Origin: Thermodesulfobacterium sp. | GTDB lineage: Bacteria; Desulfobacterota; Thermodesulfobacteria; Thermodesulfobacteriales; Thermodesulfobacteriaceae | DNA: 19,579 bases | Assembly (NCBI GenBank): GCA_021163085.1 | Contig: JAGGXL010000016.1 | Span: 1 to 19,579, forward strand | Direction: 5' to 3' | Shown: piece by piece, positions 1 to 7,292 of the stretch | Layout of the letters: every line of letters begins with the position of its first letter | How positions within the stretch are numbered: the stretch's first letter is position 1 | Position numbers and translations under genes: made by a program | The notes under the pieces: model-generated | Seen by the model: only the letters and a program-made list of their open reading frames with translations | Told to the model about the DNA's origin: nothing | The model's database searches: none

Positions 1-548
1 AATCCGAGGAAATTTCTTCTCATTAAATTTTGTGCTTTTAAAGAATATTCAATCAGTTCATTCCAAGTTCTGGGAGGTTCTTTAACCCCTATTTTCTCAA
101 GTAGGTCTTTTCTGTAATAAAGAATTCAGCCATCTATATATACAGGAAGAGCAACTATTTTACCTTTGTAGGTATCAATATTTTTAACCACCTTTTCAAA
201 AAACAGCTTTAAAGCGAGTGGGCTATTTTTGAGATATCTATCTAAGGGTTCAAGCCATTCTGATGCTGAAAACTGAGAAATCCATATAACATCCATTAAA
301 AATACATCTGGATCCCTGTTGTGAGAGGAAAGAGCTATTACTAAGCTCTGTCTTCTTTGTTCAGTGTCAGCAGGTTGTCTGAGAATTTCAACCTCAATAC
401 CTGTTTTCTTCTCGAAATTTTTAACAACTTTACTCCAAAAAATAAGTTCATTTGGTGCTCCACCAACCATAAAAGTAAGCTTGCTTTTATCTTCAGATGA
501 ACATCCAATAAGGAGAAAAAGCAAAAAAAGAACTAGAAAGAATTTCAT
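1..548 (-). pseudogene. Sugar-type ABC transporter solute-binding lipoprotein, interrupted by in-frame TGA and cut by window edge
   Basis: The product resembles family 1 extracellular solute-binding proteins, which deliver sugars to an ABC importer outside the cytoplasmic membrane. The start at 548 is followed by a hydrophobic signal and a lipobox ending in Cys16 (LLIGC), so it would be a lipoprotein. Residues 25-140 read like the N-terminal lobe (NFEKKTGIEVE, RDPDVFLMDVIW, WLEPLDRYL). After VYIDG at residue 140 comes TGA (126-128). The same frame then continues without a break to base 1 with equally typical sequence (ILYYRKDLLEKIG, PPRTWNELIEYS). Family members usually carry Gly-Gly before this LYYRKDLL segment, so TGA probably replaces GGA. 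The C-terminal part lies outside the window. It begins 10 bp after the GGDEF gene and has only a weak ribosome site. The substrate is unknown. The call is firm for the family; whether the stop is real or an error cannot be seen here. Confidence 0.75.
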
Positions 549-558
549 AATTCAATTT

Positions 559-1500
559 TTACTTTCTTCTGTCTATGAAATAGCTACTACCCTCTAATGT
601 TTTTGTAACATTTTTTATTTCTGCTGCTCTTGCTGATATTTCTCCTATATGCTTGAATTTGCCTTTATAAACAGGTACTATCGCTATAGAAACTGAGGGG
701 AGCGGAATTTTGGAAAATTGTCCTAATCTGTTTACAGAAACAAAATATCCTCTCTCCAGATCTTTTTTATCAAGAAAATAAGGCATAAAAGTATCAAACC
801 TTTTAATAACCTCTTTAGCAATTTGTTCAACCCTTTCTAAAGGCACAATAAATATGAAATCATCACCTCCTATATGGCCTACAAAGTAATCATCTTTGGA
901 AAATTCAGAAACAGTGTTGATGAGAATTCTTGCTAAACTTTTAATAAGCTCGTCTCCCCTGGTAAATCCATAGGTGTCGTTGTATGTTTTAAAATTATCC
1001 AGATCTACATATGCTACGGCGTATTTTTTAGAGCTTGACATCACCTTTTCTATTTCTTTGGAAATAGATGTATTTCCAGGAAGTCCGGTCAAAGGATTGT
1101 TATCAGAAACTCTATCAATCTTTTTGAGTGCATATTCAATTCTAAGATAGGCTTCTTCAATCTTGTCATTTAAAATGATAAAATCATCGGTCCAATCTGC
1201 AATAGATAGCAAAAAATCGAAATCCAATTCATCAAGAAGAATGATTAAAGGAATACGATTCATGTTTAAACTTCTTCTTATTTCTAAAAGTTCCTCCAAT
1301 CCTTCTTCGTTTTTGTAATAGTAATATAGAGTTATAGAGGGGGGATTAAAAAAGAGGGCATTAAAAAACCTTTTTAAGTTGTAAAAGGTTTTTAAGGAAT
1401 ATTTCTTTTCTAAATAAAATTTAAGCGAATTTTTCCATTCTTTTAGTGTTTTATTTTTTTTGAGATAAGCATAAACAAGATTTTTTTTAAAAGAATGCAT
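559..1500 (-). CDS. GGDEF-domain protein (putative diguanylate cyclase) with degenerate receiver-like N-terminus
   Basis: This 313-residue protein has no signal peptide or membrane segment and should be cytoplasmic. Residues ~135-300 form a GGDEF domain: NPLTGLPGN at 135-143, YVDLDNFKTYNDTYG near 164-178 and the active-site motif GGDDF at 211-215. GGDDF is an accepted variant, so synthesis of cyclic di-GMP from two GTP is plausible. The RxxD inhibitory site expected just upstream is not present (Lys and Tyr stand at the two key positions). Residues ~55-125 look like a worn response-regulator receiver: RIPLIILLD, then WTDDFI in the place of the usual GADDY motif, but no phospho-accepting Asp can be recognised. 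The gene lies 9 bp after the HDOD gene in the same direction, so the two are probably co-transcribed and act in one signalling route. Input signal and true enzymatic activity are unknown. Confidence 0.85.
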   Translation of the reverse strand: MHSFKKNLVYAYLKKNKTLKEWKNSLKFYLEKKYSLKTFYNLKRFFNALFFNPPSITLYYYYKNEEGLEELLEIRRSLNMNRIPLIILLDELDFDFLLSIADWTDDFIILNDKIEEAYLRIEYALKKIDRVSDNNPLTGLPGNTSISKEIEKVMSSSKKYAVAYVDLDNFKTYNDTYGFTRGDELIKSLARILINTVSEFSKDDYFVGHIGGDDFIFIVPLERVEQIAKEVIKRFDTFMPYFLDKKDLERGYFVSVNRLGQFSKIPLPSVSIAIVPVYKGKFKHIGEISARAAEIKNVTKTLEGSSYFIDRRK

Positions 1501-1509
1501 TTTTAAAAG

Positions 1510-2382
1510 TTAGCTACTTACTTCCATTTCTCTTCTAAGTTCTTCGGTAAAAAATTTTAATTCATAAAGTCTTGGTTCTAATTTAAAAAAGATATCTTTT
1601 ATTTCAAAAAGATTTAATTTCAAAACTTTTAGAGCCTCCTGTTGTAGAGGAGGAATTTTTTGATAAAGGGATGTGCCATAGCCTCTTACATGAATAAGAA
1701 TATCTGATAGATGAATTACAGCTGCTTCTTTTTTAAATTTTTTTGTTCTTTTAAGATCATGGTGAGCATCCACTGTTTCAACAAGCCTATCAGGTAGATT
1801 CCAGGTCCTCATAAGAAAACTTCCTATTTCTGCATGATCTATTCCAAGAACTTCTTTTTCCGCCTGAAGAGGATCTTTACCATTTTTAACCAGTTCTAAA
1901 ATTTTCTTATAATCCTCTTTAAAAGTTACCCTTTGAACAATTCTTCCAAGATCGTGAAGAAGACCGGTAGTTGCAACTTCTTGAGGATCTTTTAATCCTA
2001 CTCTTTCAGCTAAAATTTTTGAACAGGAAGCAACTCCGATAGAATGTTCCCAAAGTCCCACATCTTCTCTATAAATAATTTCAAAAATGGATGAAGTAAC
2101 TATTAAAACTTTAACCACATTAACTCCAAGAAGCATAAGAGCATTTTGAACCGTGCTTACCTTTTTAGGAAATCCATAAAAAGCAGAATTGGCCAATTTC
2201 AAAATTTTGGTAGTTATGACCTGATCTTTTTCAATAAGTTCTGCAATTTGATAAATAGAAGAATCTTCATCTTCTATCATTAGGTTAAGTCTTTGAACAA
2301 TAGGAGGGAATGTAGGCAATCCCTCGAGTTTTCTCAATTTCTTTTTTACTAATTTTCTTTTTTCCAAAGGGTTTAAATTCAT
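1510..2382 (-). CDS. HDOD-domain signalling protein
   Basis: This 290-residue soluble protein is dominated by an HDOD domain from about residue 18 to 215. Hallmarks are LEGLPTFPPIVQRL at the start, the block DQVITTKILKLANSAFYG (residues ~53-70), VSTVQNALMLLG and LLHDLGR with His143-Asp144. HDOD domains are relatives of HD phosphohydrolases that usually act in signalling, often beside GGDEF, EAL or chemotaxis genes, and their biochemical role is poorly defined. Here several HD-type residues persist (WEHS near 111-114, HD at 143-144, AHHD near 206-209), so residual metal binding is possible. Its ATG overlaps the TGA of the small upstream gene (ATGA), which implies translational coupling. The last ~75 residues are helical and unassigned. 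Family assignment is secure; function is inferred only from the neighbours. Confidence 0.9.
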   Translation of the reverse strand: MNLNPLEKRKLVKKKLRKLEGLPTFPPIVQRLNLMIEDEDSSIYQIAELIEKDQVITTKILKLANSAFYGFPKKVSTVQNALMLLGVNVVKVLIVTSSIFEIIYREDVGLWEHSIGVASCSKILAERVGLKDPQEVATTGLLHDLGRIVQRVTFKEDYKKILELVKNGKDPLQAEKEVLGIDHAEIGSFLMRTWNLPDRLVETVDAHHDLKRTKKFKKEAAVIHLSDILIHVRGYGTSLYQKIPPLQQEALKVLKLNLFEIKDIFFKLEPRLYELKFFTEELRREMEVSS

Positions 2383-2723
2383 TCTTTATTCTCATTTGAA
2401 TTATTTTCAGAGCTTTGTGATTCTTGATATTTTTCAATTAAAAATTCTTTAAATAATCTTTTGATCTCAAGAAGATTCTCATCAGTTATCCCCTCAAATC
2501 TCTTTTCCAGTTCTTTAAGTTCTTCTTCCAGATCCTTTTCCCAGGGAAGTTTTACAGGATTTCCTTCTACAGTAACAAAACTCACTCCAAATTCTTCAAA
2601 ACGCTTAATATGATCTGCTGTTAATTCTACTCCCTTTCCACAAAGAACTCTCCCATTTGCATCAATCACCTCCTCATAAGTTTTCATTCCTGGTTTTATA
2701 TAGGATAATGGTAACCTTTGCAT
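2379..2723 (-). CDS. Small protein resembling the N-terminal module found in front of HD-GYP/HDOD domains
   Basis: This 114-residue protein begins LPLSYIKPGMKTYEEVI, followed by NGRVLCGKGVELTADHIKR and FGVSFVTVEG. That pattern (ELKPGM, then G-x-VL-x-x-G-x-x-L, then a short strand) is the small domain commonly placed N-terminal to HD-GYP phosphodiesterases. Here it is a separate gene. Residues ~60-100 are charged, probably two amphipathic helices (KDLEEELKELEKRFEG), and the tail is rich in Ser, Asn and Glu. It overlaps the HDOD gene by four bases, so a physical partnership with the HDOD protein is a reasonable inference: one composite protein split in two. There is no signal peptide, membrane segment or catalytic motif. 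It starts 14 bp after hisG ends. It is not assigned to a characterised family; the similarity is by eye. Confidence 0.75.
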   Translation of the reverse strand: MQRLPLSYIKPGMKTYEEVIDANGRVLCGKGVELTADHIKRFEEFGVSFVTVEGNPVKLPWEKDLEEELKELEKRFEGITDENLLEIKRLFKEFLIEKYQESQSSENNSNENKE

Positions 2724-2737
2724 AATTTTATTTTCCT

Positions 2738-3610
2738 TTAAATAACTTTATTTAAGCTGTATTCTATAATTCCCTCAGCTCCGAGTTCTAAAAGCTTTGG
2801 AACAAGTTCTCTCACTTCCTTTTCAGAAACTACTATCTCCAAAGCATACCATTTTTTATTATAAAGAGAAGATATCGTGGGAGAGGTTATACTTGGTAAA
2901 ATCTGAATCACCTTTTCTAAACTCTCCTCAGGCACATTCATTTTTAATCCTACTTTTTTATGTGCATTTAGTGCACCTTTCAAAAGAGTTGAAATTTGCT
3001 GTATTTTCTTTTTTTTCCATTCGTTTTCCCATGCTTTTTCATTAGCTATAAGTTGAGGATAGGTTATTAAAAGCTCATAAATTATTTTTAACCCATGAGC
3101 TCTTATAGTGCTCCCTGTTTCAGTTACTTCAACAATTGCATCTGCTAAACCCTGAACCACTTTAGCTTCTGTTGCACCCCAGGAATAACTTACTTCTACA
3201 GGAATTCCTCTTTCTGTAAAAAATTTTTTGGTAAAATTAACAAGCTCAGTGCTTATTTTTTTGTTTTTAAGATCCTCAAGTTTTTCAATTCCTGAATCTT
3301 CTTTTACTGCAAGAACCCATCTTGCAGGTCTTTTACTCACTTTTGAATAGATAAAATCTTCAACAACCACCACCTTTGATTCGTTTTCTAAAATCCAGTC
3401 TTTTCCTGTAATTCCTGCATCAAGAATGCCAGCCTCTACATATTTGCTCATTTCCTGTGGTCTGCAAATAACCATTTCTAATTCTGGATCATCAACTTCT
3501 GGAAAGTAATTTCTATGATGGACATTAATTGTCCATCCAGCCTTTTCAAAAAGTTCAATAGTTGCTTTCTCTAAACTTCCCTTAGGAATACCGAATTTAA
3601 GCTTTTCCAT
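2738..3610 (-). CDS. hisG: ATP phosphoribosyltransferase, long (HisG_L) form
   Basis: HisG catalyses the first committed step of histidine synthesis, joining ATP and PRPP to give phosphoribosyl-ATP. I place the start at the ATG at 3610 because an excellent GGAGGAG site lies just upstream; an upstream TTG at 3667 would add 19 residues inside hisI with no homology. The 290 residues open with LKFGIPKGSLEKATIELF. A phosphate-binding PRPP loop follows (VEVTETGSTIRAHGL, residues ~155-170). The last ~80 residues (SPTISSLYNKKWYALEIVV and what follows) match the C-terminal ACT-like domain of the long form, which normally gives histidine feedback inhibition and removes the need for HisZ. The start lies inside the last 14 bases of hisI, indicating coupled translation in a trpC-hisI-hisG unit. 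Confidence 0.95.
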   Translation of the reverse strand: MEKLKFGIPKGSLEKATIELFEKAGWTINVHHRNYFPEVDDPELEMVICRPQEMSKYVEAGILDAGITGKDWILENESKVVVVEDFIYSKVSKRPARWVLAVKEDSGIEKLEDLKNKKISTELVNFTKKFFTERGIPVEVSYSWGATEAKVVQGLADAIVEVTETGSTIRAHGLKIIYELLITYPQLIANEKAWENEWKKKKIQQISTLLKGALNAHKKVGLKMNVPEESLEKVIQILPSITSPTISSLYNKKWYALEIVVSEKEVRELVPKLLELGAEGIIEYSLNKVI

Positions 3611-3977
3611 AAATCTCCTCCGGATTGTATAATTTTTCCTCAACGCATTTAAGCTCGTTATTTTCAAGTTTCCTATGAAAGCAACTCATATAACCTTTAT
3701 GACAAACAGGTCCTTTAGGTTCTACTTTAAAAAGTATAGTATCTTCATCACAATCTACATAAATTTCTTTTACCACCAGATGGTGTCCTGAAGTTTCTCC
3801 TTTAAGCCACAGTTTTCTTCTGGTTCTACTGTAAAAATGCACAAGCCCTGTTTCAAGAGTTTTTTCCCATGCTGTTTTATTAAGAAAGCCAAGCATTAAA
3901 ACTTTACCTGTACTGTAATCTTGCACAATAGCAGGAACTAATCCATTACCTTTTTCAAAGTTAGGATTATACTGCAT
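3597..3977 (-). CDS. hisI: Phosphoribosyl-AMP cyclohydrolase
   Basis: HisI opens the adenine ring of phosphoribosyl-AMP, the third step of histidine synthesis, in the cytoplasm. The 126 residues carry the family signatures: VLMLGFLNKTAWEKTLETG (residues ~27-44), HFYSRTRRKLWLKGETSGH (47-65), the magnesium-binding cluster DCDED (75-79), and Cys92 and Cys99 in VCHKGYMSCF, which with Cys76 form the zinc site. It is a single-domain enzyme: the pyrophosphohydrolase domain (HisE) fused to it in many bacteria is missing and must be encoded elsewhere. The ATG at 3977 lies within the 3' end of trpC (11-base overlap) and its own end overlaps hisG by 14 bases, so all three are translated from one message. 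Confidence 0.95.
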   Translation of the reverse strand: MQYNPNFEKGNGLVPAIVQDYSTGKVLMLGFLNKTAWEKTLETGLVHFYSRTRRKLWLKGETSGHHLVVKEIYVDCDEDTILFKVEPKGPVCHKGYMSCFHRKLENNELKCVEEKLYNPEEIYGKA

Positions 3978-4761
3978 TTAAAGCCTCCAGAAAATTTCTC
4001 AATTTTTTCTCCGGATTTGCATATTTTACCAAGGAAGTTCCTATTAGCACCCCTTTAAAACCCATTTTTTTAATTTTTTTTAACTCATTAGAATTATTAT
4101 AACCGCTTTCTGCAATCACAGGAATATTTTTGGGAACAAAAGGGAAAAGTTTGATACTCTGATTAATATCTACTTTAAGAGTTGAAAGGTTTCTGTTGTT
4201 TATCCCTATAATTTCAGCACCTGTTTTAAGAGCCCTTTCTAAATCTTCTTCATCGTGGACTTCTACAAGACTTGAAAGATTTAGCTTTTTTGCGTATTTG
4301 ATAAGCTCTGAAAGTTCTTCCTCTTTAAGGATCGAACTTATTAATAAAATAATGTCAGCTCCAAAAGCTTTAGCTTCTTCAATCTGAACTGGATCAAGGA
4401 TAAAGTCCTTTCTTAAAAGAGGTAAATCGGTTTTACTTCTTACACCTGCTAAATACTCTAAGGAGCCTTTAAAATATATTTCTTCGGTAATTACTGAAAT
4501 AGCCTTTGCCCCCCCTTTTTCGTAAGCAGATGCCAGTTTTAAAGGGTCAAAATCTTTTCTAAACTCATCACTTAAAGGGCTTGCCCTTTTTATCTCAGCT
4601 ATAATCACAAAACCTTCTTTTAAAAGATATTCCCTAAAATTGATGGGTATTCTATCCCAAAAAGGCCTAAAGTAAAGACCTTTTTGCTTTCTTTTCAGAA
4701 CATCATAATATTTATCAAGCAAAATTTTGTTTAAAACTTGATTGATTTTACAATTTTTCAT
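3967..4761 (-). CDS. trpC: Indole-3-glycerol phosphate synthase
   Basis: TrpC closes the indole ring of carboxyphenylamino-deoxyribulose phosphate in tryptophan synthesis. The 264-residue TIM barrel shows AEIKRASP (residues 55-62, catalytic Glu56 and Lys58), LPLLRKDFI (113-121, with Lys118), the strand GADIILLIS, the segment EIIGINNRNLSTLKVD and the phosphate-binding AESGYNN region, ending with VLIGTSLVK. The motif after ASP reads LSDEF rather than the common SKG, a local variation in a substrate loop. It is the first gene of the leftward operon, reading away from the divergent region at 4762-4872, and overlaps hisI. No trpB, trpA, trpF or other tryptophan gene is next to it, so the pathway genes are scattered in this genome. 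Confidence 0.95.
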   Translation of the reverse strand: MKNCKINQVLNKILLDKYYDVLKRKQKGLYFRPFWDRIPINFREYLLKEGFVIIAEIKRASPLSDEFRKDFDPLKLASAYEKGGAKAISVITEEIYFKGSLEYLAGVRSKTDLPLLRKDFILDPVQIEEAKAFGADIILLISSILKEEELSELIKYAKKLNLSSLVEVHDEEDLERALKTGAEIIGINNRNLSTLKVDINQSIKLFPFVPKNIPVIAESGYNNSNELKKIKKMGFKGVLIGTSLVKYANPEKKLRNFLEALNAV

Positions 4762-4872
4762 AGTAACTTTTAATAAGTTTTTTTCTTTATTTTAAACGGT
4801 AGAAAATTTTTTAAAAGATGTTAATATCTTTAAAAATCTATTATACGAATTTTTCAACATGGGGGAAGTTTT
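4762..4872. promoter_or_regulatory. Divergent promoter region between trpC and rpmH
   Basis: This 111-bp, strongly A+T-rich spacer separates the leftward trpC operon from the rightward rpmH cluster and must hold promoters for both. Around 4839-4845 the bases TATTATA read as a -10 candidate on both strands: TATTAT on plus (4839-4844) and TATAAT on minus (4845-4840). No strong -35 box can be recognised for either. The rpmH ribosome site GGGGGAAG lies at 4861-4867 just before its ATG. No attenuator leader peptide or terminator-like stem with a U-run was seen before trpC, and no DnaA box (TTATNCACA). Confidence 0.4.
4814..4831. repeat. 18-bp near-perfect palindrome centred on TTAA
   Basis: The bases AAAGAT-GTTAAT-ATCTTT form six-base perfect arms around a nearly symmetric core. 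It ends about 8 bp left of the shared -10-like sequence, where a transcription factor could affect the rightward promoter and the early transcript of the leftward one. The region is so A+T-rich that chance is a real alternative. Confidence 0.3.
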
Positions 4873-5007
4873 ATGAAAAGAACTTACCAACCAAGTAGAA
4901 TTAAAATGAAAAGAAGACACGGTTTTAGGGTCAGGATGAGAACACGCTCCGGAAGAAGAATACTTAAAAATAAAAGAAGAAAAGGACGTTGGCGTTTAAC
5001 TGTTTAA
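4873..5007 (+). CDS. rpmH: 50S ribosomal protein L34
   Basis: This 44-residue, very basic protein begins MKRTYQPSRIKMKRRHGFRV and ends GRWRLTV. It contains the invariant RTYQPS start, the HGF centre, RMRTRSGRRIL and the KGRxRL-type end of L34, a small protein of the large ribosomal subunit. The GGGGGAAG ribosome site sits five bases before the ATG. It leads the rpmH-rnpA-yidD-yidC-jag-mnmE cluster found near the chromosomal origin of many bacteria. dnaA, its usual upstream neighbour, is replaced here by divergent trpC. Confidence 0.97.
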   Translation: MKRTYQPSRIKMKRRHGFRVRMRTRSGRRILKNKRRKGRWRLTV

Positions 5008-5023
5008 GGATTATTTTTGTTTT

Positions 5024-5407
5024 GTGAAAAAAGAAGGTTTATCTAAAAAAGAAAGACTTAAAAAAATTAGAGAATTTCAGGCTGTTTTTAAGGAAGGTAA
5101 AAAGCTTTGGGTAAATTCAATTTTGTTAATTATATACCAACCTAATAATTTAAATTATAGACGATTGGGGATAGTAGTTTCTAAAAAGATTAAAAAAGCT
5201 ACTCAGAGAAATAAAGCAAAAAGATGGATAAGAGAATTGTTTAGAAGAAACAAAGATTTGTTTCCTGAAAGTTGTGATATAATAATAATTCCACATCCTA
5301 ATTTGTTAAATTTAAGTTATAAAGAGTTTGTGGAAATTGCAAAAGAAAAACTTCTTTCCTTGAAAGGGATTGAGATTTCTTTCCATGATAAAAAAGCTGA
5401 TAATTAA
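5024..5407 (+). CDS. rnpA: Ribonuclease P protein component
   Basis: RnpA binds the RNase P RNA and the 5' leader of precursor tRNAs to help 5' maturation. The 127-residue product begins at a GTG (5024), 16 bases after rpmH; AAGGA at 5006-5010 is the only visible ribosome site and is rather far away. Family marks are LSKKERLKKIREFQAVFKEG (residues 6-25), RLGIVVSKKIKKATQRNKAKR (47-67) with the signature RNxxKR at 62-67, and the C-terminal DIIIIPHPN strand. It lies between rpmH and yidD and overlaps yidD by 23 bases, the standard arrangement. The RNase P RNA gene is not in the window. Confidence 0.95.
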   Translation: MKKEGLSKKERLKKIREFQAVFKEGKKLWVNSILLIIYQPNNLNYRRLGIVVSKKIKKATQRNKAKRWIRELFRRNKDLFPESCDIIIIPHPNLLNLSYKEFVEIAKEKLLSLKGIEISFHDKKADN

Positions 5408-5639
5408 GCTTATTTGTTTTTATCAGAGATTTGCTTCTCCTGTATTTTCTACTTACTTAGGTGTCAATTGCAGGTTTTATCCTTCTTGTAGTGAATACAC
5501 TAAGGAAGCTATAGAAAGATATGGTCTTTTAAAAGGTATTTTTGCTGGTTTTAAAAGAATTTTAAGGTGCCATCCCTTCTCCTCAGGGGGTTATGATCCT
5601 GTTTGCCCGAATTCTTCAAAAAAGGAGGAAAAAAACTAA
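5385..5639 (+). CDS. yidD: Membrane protein insertion efficiency factor YidD
   Basis: YidD is a small, probably membrane-associated protein that helps YidC-dependent insertion of membrane proteins. The 84-residue form from the ATG at 5385 begins MIKKLIIKLICFYQRFASPV, an amphipathic N-terminal helix. It then carries the signature CRFYPSCSEYTKEAIERYG, GFKRILRCHPFSSGGYDPVC with its three conserved-type cysteines, and a Lys/Glu tail. A TTG at 5370 would add five residues but lies directly on the purine-rich AAAGGGA stretch, so the ATG is preferred. The stop TAA shares its last base with the yidC ATG (TAATG), so translation is coupled. Confidence 0.93.
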   Translation: MIKKLIIKLICFYQRFASPVFSTYLGVNCRFYPSCSEYTKEAIERYGLLKGIFAGFKRILRCHPFSSGGYDPVCPNSSKKEEKN

Positions 5640-7273
5640 TGGAGAAAAGAGCTCTTTTAGCTATAGTTGTCTCTTTTGCTATAATTTTTATTTTCAACTA
5701 TTTTTACATGAAATTTATGCCCACTCCCCAACCTTCTCAAACTCAAATTGTTAATAATACTCAATCCAAAAAAGATATAACTTCTGTCTCAGAAAATGTT
5801 TCAAAAAAGAAGGTAAAATCTGAAAAAATAGAAATCCCTAAAAGCCTCTTTAATAATTACGAAACCTATGTGATAGATTCTCCCAAATATGAAGCTTCGG
5901 TTATATCTTCAGGAGTAAGATTTACCAAATTTCAGTTAAAGAAATTTTTTAAAGAGAAAGATAAAAAAGAACCGATTGACCTTGTATCTTCTCTTTCCGA
6001 ATCCCTTCCTTTGGAACTCTATTTTGCAGGATTACCTGAATTAGCTGTAATAAACTATAAAGGCCCAGAGAAGAAAAGCTTCTCTCTGGAAAATTCTACC
6101 TCTCAAACCTTAAACTTTGTGAGTTCCTTTAAAGATGTTGTTCTTAAAAAGACTTTTACTTTTAAAAAAGACTCTTATTTTATTGATGTTTCCTTCAAAG
6201 TTTTAAATAAAGGAAATGAGGTTATAAAGGACAGAGTTCTTTTAAGAGGAGTTTTTTCTCCCTTCACCTATGGAACAAAATATGTGTTTAAAGGCCCTTT
6301 TTACTACACAAATCATTTGAATGAAATAAAGGTAAAAGACGATATTGAAGAATACTCAGGTGCTCTTAAGTACATTGGATATGAAGACAACTATTTTATG
6401 GTTGCAGTTATTCCTCAAAATAACGGCAATCAAACTTATAAGGCCACATTTAGAAATATAAAAAAAGATACTCAGGAATTTATTCTTTGGTTACCTCCTT
6501 TCGAATTAAAACCTGGAGAAGAGATAAGCTATAAGTTTAAGCTTTATATGGGACCAAAGAAAATAGAGGAGATGAAAAAAGAATATCCGCTTTTGGGGAA
6601 AGCCCTTTACTTTGGAATCTTTGATTTTATAGCCAAACCGCTTCTTCATATCTTAAAATTTAGTCATCAGTTTACCGGCAATTTCGGATGGGATATAATT
6701 TTTGTTACCATTTTGCTTAGAATCATCTTCTTCCCTCTCAATCACATCAGTTATAAAAGCATGAAAAGAATGCAGGAGATTCAGCCTGTTATTCAGAAAC
6801 TAAGAGAAAAGTATAAGGATGACCCTCAAACTTTGAACAAAGAACTCATGAAGGTTTACAAAGCATATAAAATAAATCCTTTTTCTGGGTGTCTTCCTAT
6901 TCTTATTCAGATACCTATATTTATAGCTTTCTATAAAGTATTGCTTATGGCAATTGAGTTAAGACATGCTCCTTTTATGTTATGGATCGACGATCTATCT
7001 TCTCCTGAGAGACTTTATCTGGGAAATTTCCACATACCTTATCTTGGAGGAATACCACTTCTTTCTATTTTAATGGGAGCTTCCATGTATGTTCAGCAAA
7101 AACTTACACCTACAAGCGCAGATCCCTTGCAGAGTAAAGCAATGCTTCTTATGCCTTTATTTTTTGTAATTCTTTTTATAAATTTTCCCTCTGGATTGGT
7201 TTTATATTGGTTTGTAAATAATGTTTTATCTATCATTCAGCAAATTTTTACCCTTAAACTTATTAAAAAATAA
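5639..7273 (+). CDS. yidC: Membrane protein insertase YidC (Oxa1 family)
   Basis: YidC inserts and folds inner-membrane proteins alone or with SecYEG. The 544-residue product starts at the ATG overlapping the yidD stop, preceded by AAAGGAGGA; an in-frame TTG at 5603 is rejected. It has the long Gram-negative form: TM1 at residues ~5-22, a linker rich in Lys, Ser and Gln, a periplasmic domain at ~55-310 (ending in LPPFELKPGEEISYKFKLYMG), and the conserved five-helix core from ~325 to the end. The core includes GWDIIFVTILLRIIFFPL with the conserved groove Arg near 361, the cytoplasmic hairpin MKRMQEIQPVIQKLREKYKDD, FSGCLPILIQIPIFIAFY and FPSGLVLYWFVNNVLSI. The C-terminal tail after the last helix is short. 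The periplasmic domain indicates a diderm envelope. Confidence 0.96.
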   Translation: MEKRALLAIVVSFAIIFIFNYFYMKFMPTPQPSQTQIVNNTQSKKDITSVSENVSKKKVKSEKIEIPKSLFNNYETYVIDSPKYEASVISSGVRFTKFQLKKFFKEKDKKEPIDLVSSLSESLPLELYFAGLPELAVINYKGPEKKSFSLENSTSQTLNFVSSFKDVVLKKTFTFKKDSYFIDVSFKVLNKGNEVIKDRVLLRGVFSPFTYGTKYVFKGPFYYTNHLNEIKVKDDIEEYSGALKYIGYEDNYFMVAVIPQNNGNQTYKATFRNIKKDTQEFILWLPPFELKPGEEISYKFKLYMGPKKIEEMKKEYPLLGKALYFGIFDFIAKPLLHILKFSHQFTGNFGWDIIFVTILLRIIFFPLNHISYKSMKRMQEIQPVIQKLREKYKDDPQTLNKELMKVYKAYKINPFSGCLPILIQIPIFIAFYKVLLMAIELRHAPFMLWIDDLSSPERLYLGNFHIPYLGGIPLLSILMGASMYVQQKLTPTSADPLQSKAMLLMPLFFVILFINFPSGLVLYWFVNNVLSIIQQIFTLKLIKK

Positions 7274-7292
7274 ATCTTAAAGCGGGGGGATT

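Noticed and set aside
126..128. TGA in the solute-binding protein read as selenocysteine or as a sense codon
   Set aside because: No stem-loop typical of a SECIS element was seen just after it, solute-binding proteins are not known selenoproteins, and TGA is used as an ordinary stop at 2379-2381 and at the end of hyuA.
364..597. Open frame on plus opposite the solute-binding protein
   Set aside because: It is antisense to a gene with clear homology and has no ribosome site.
3611..3667. Longer hisG starting 19 codons upstream
   Set aside because: It would begin at a TTG inside hisI with no ribosome site, while the ATG at 3610 has GGAGGAG and gives the normal N-terminus.
4762..4872. Replication origin next to rpmH
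   Set aside because: The spacer is only 111 bp, contains no DnaA box and dnaA is not adjacent.
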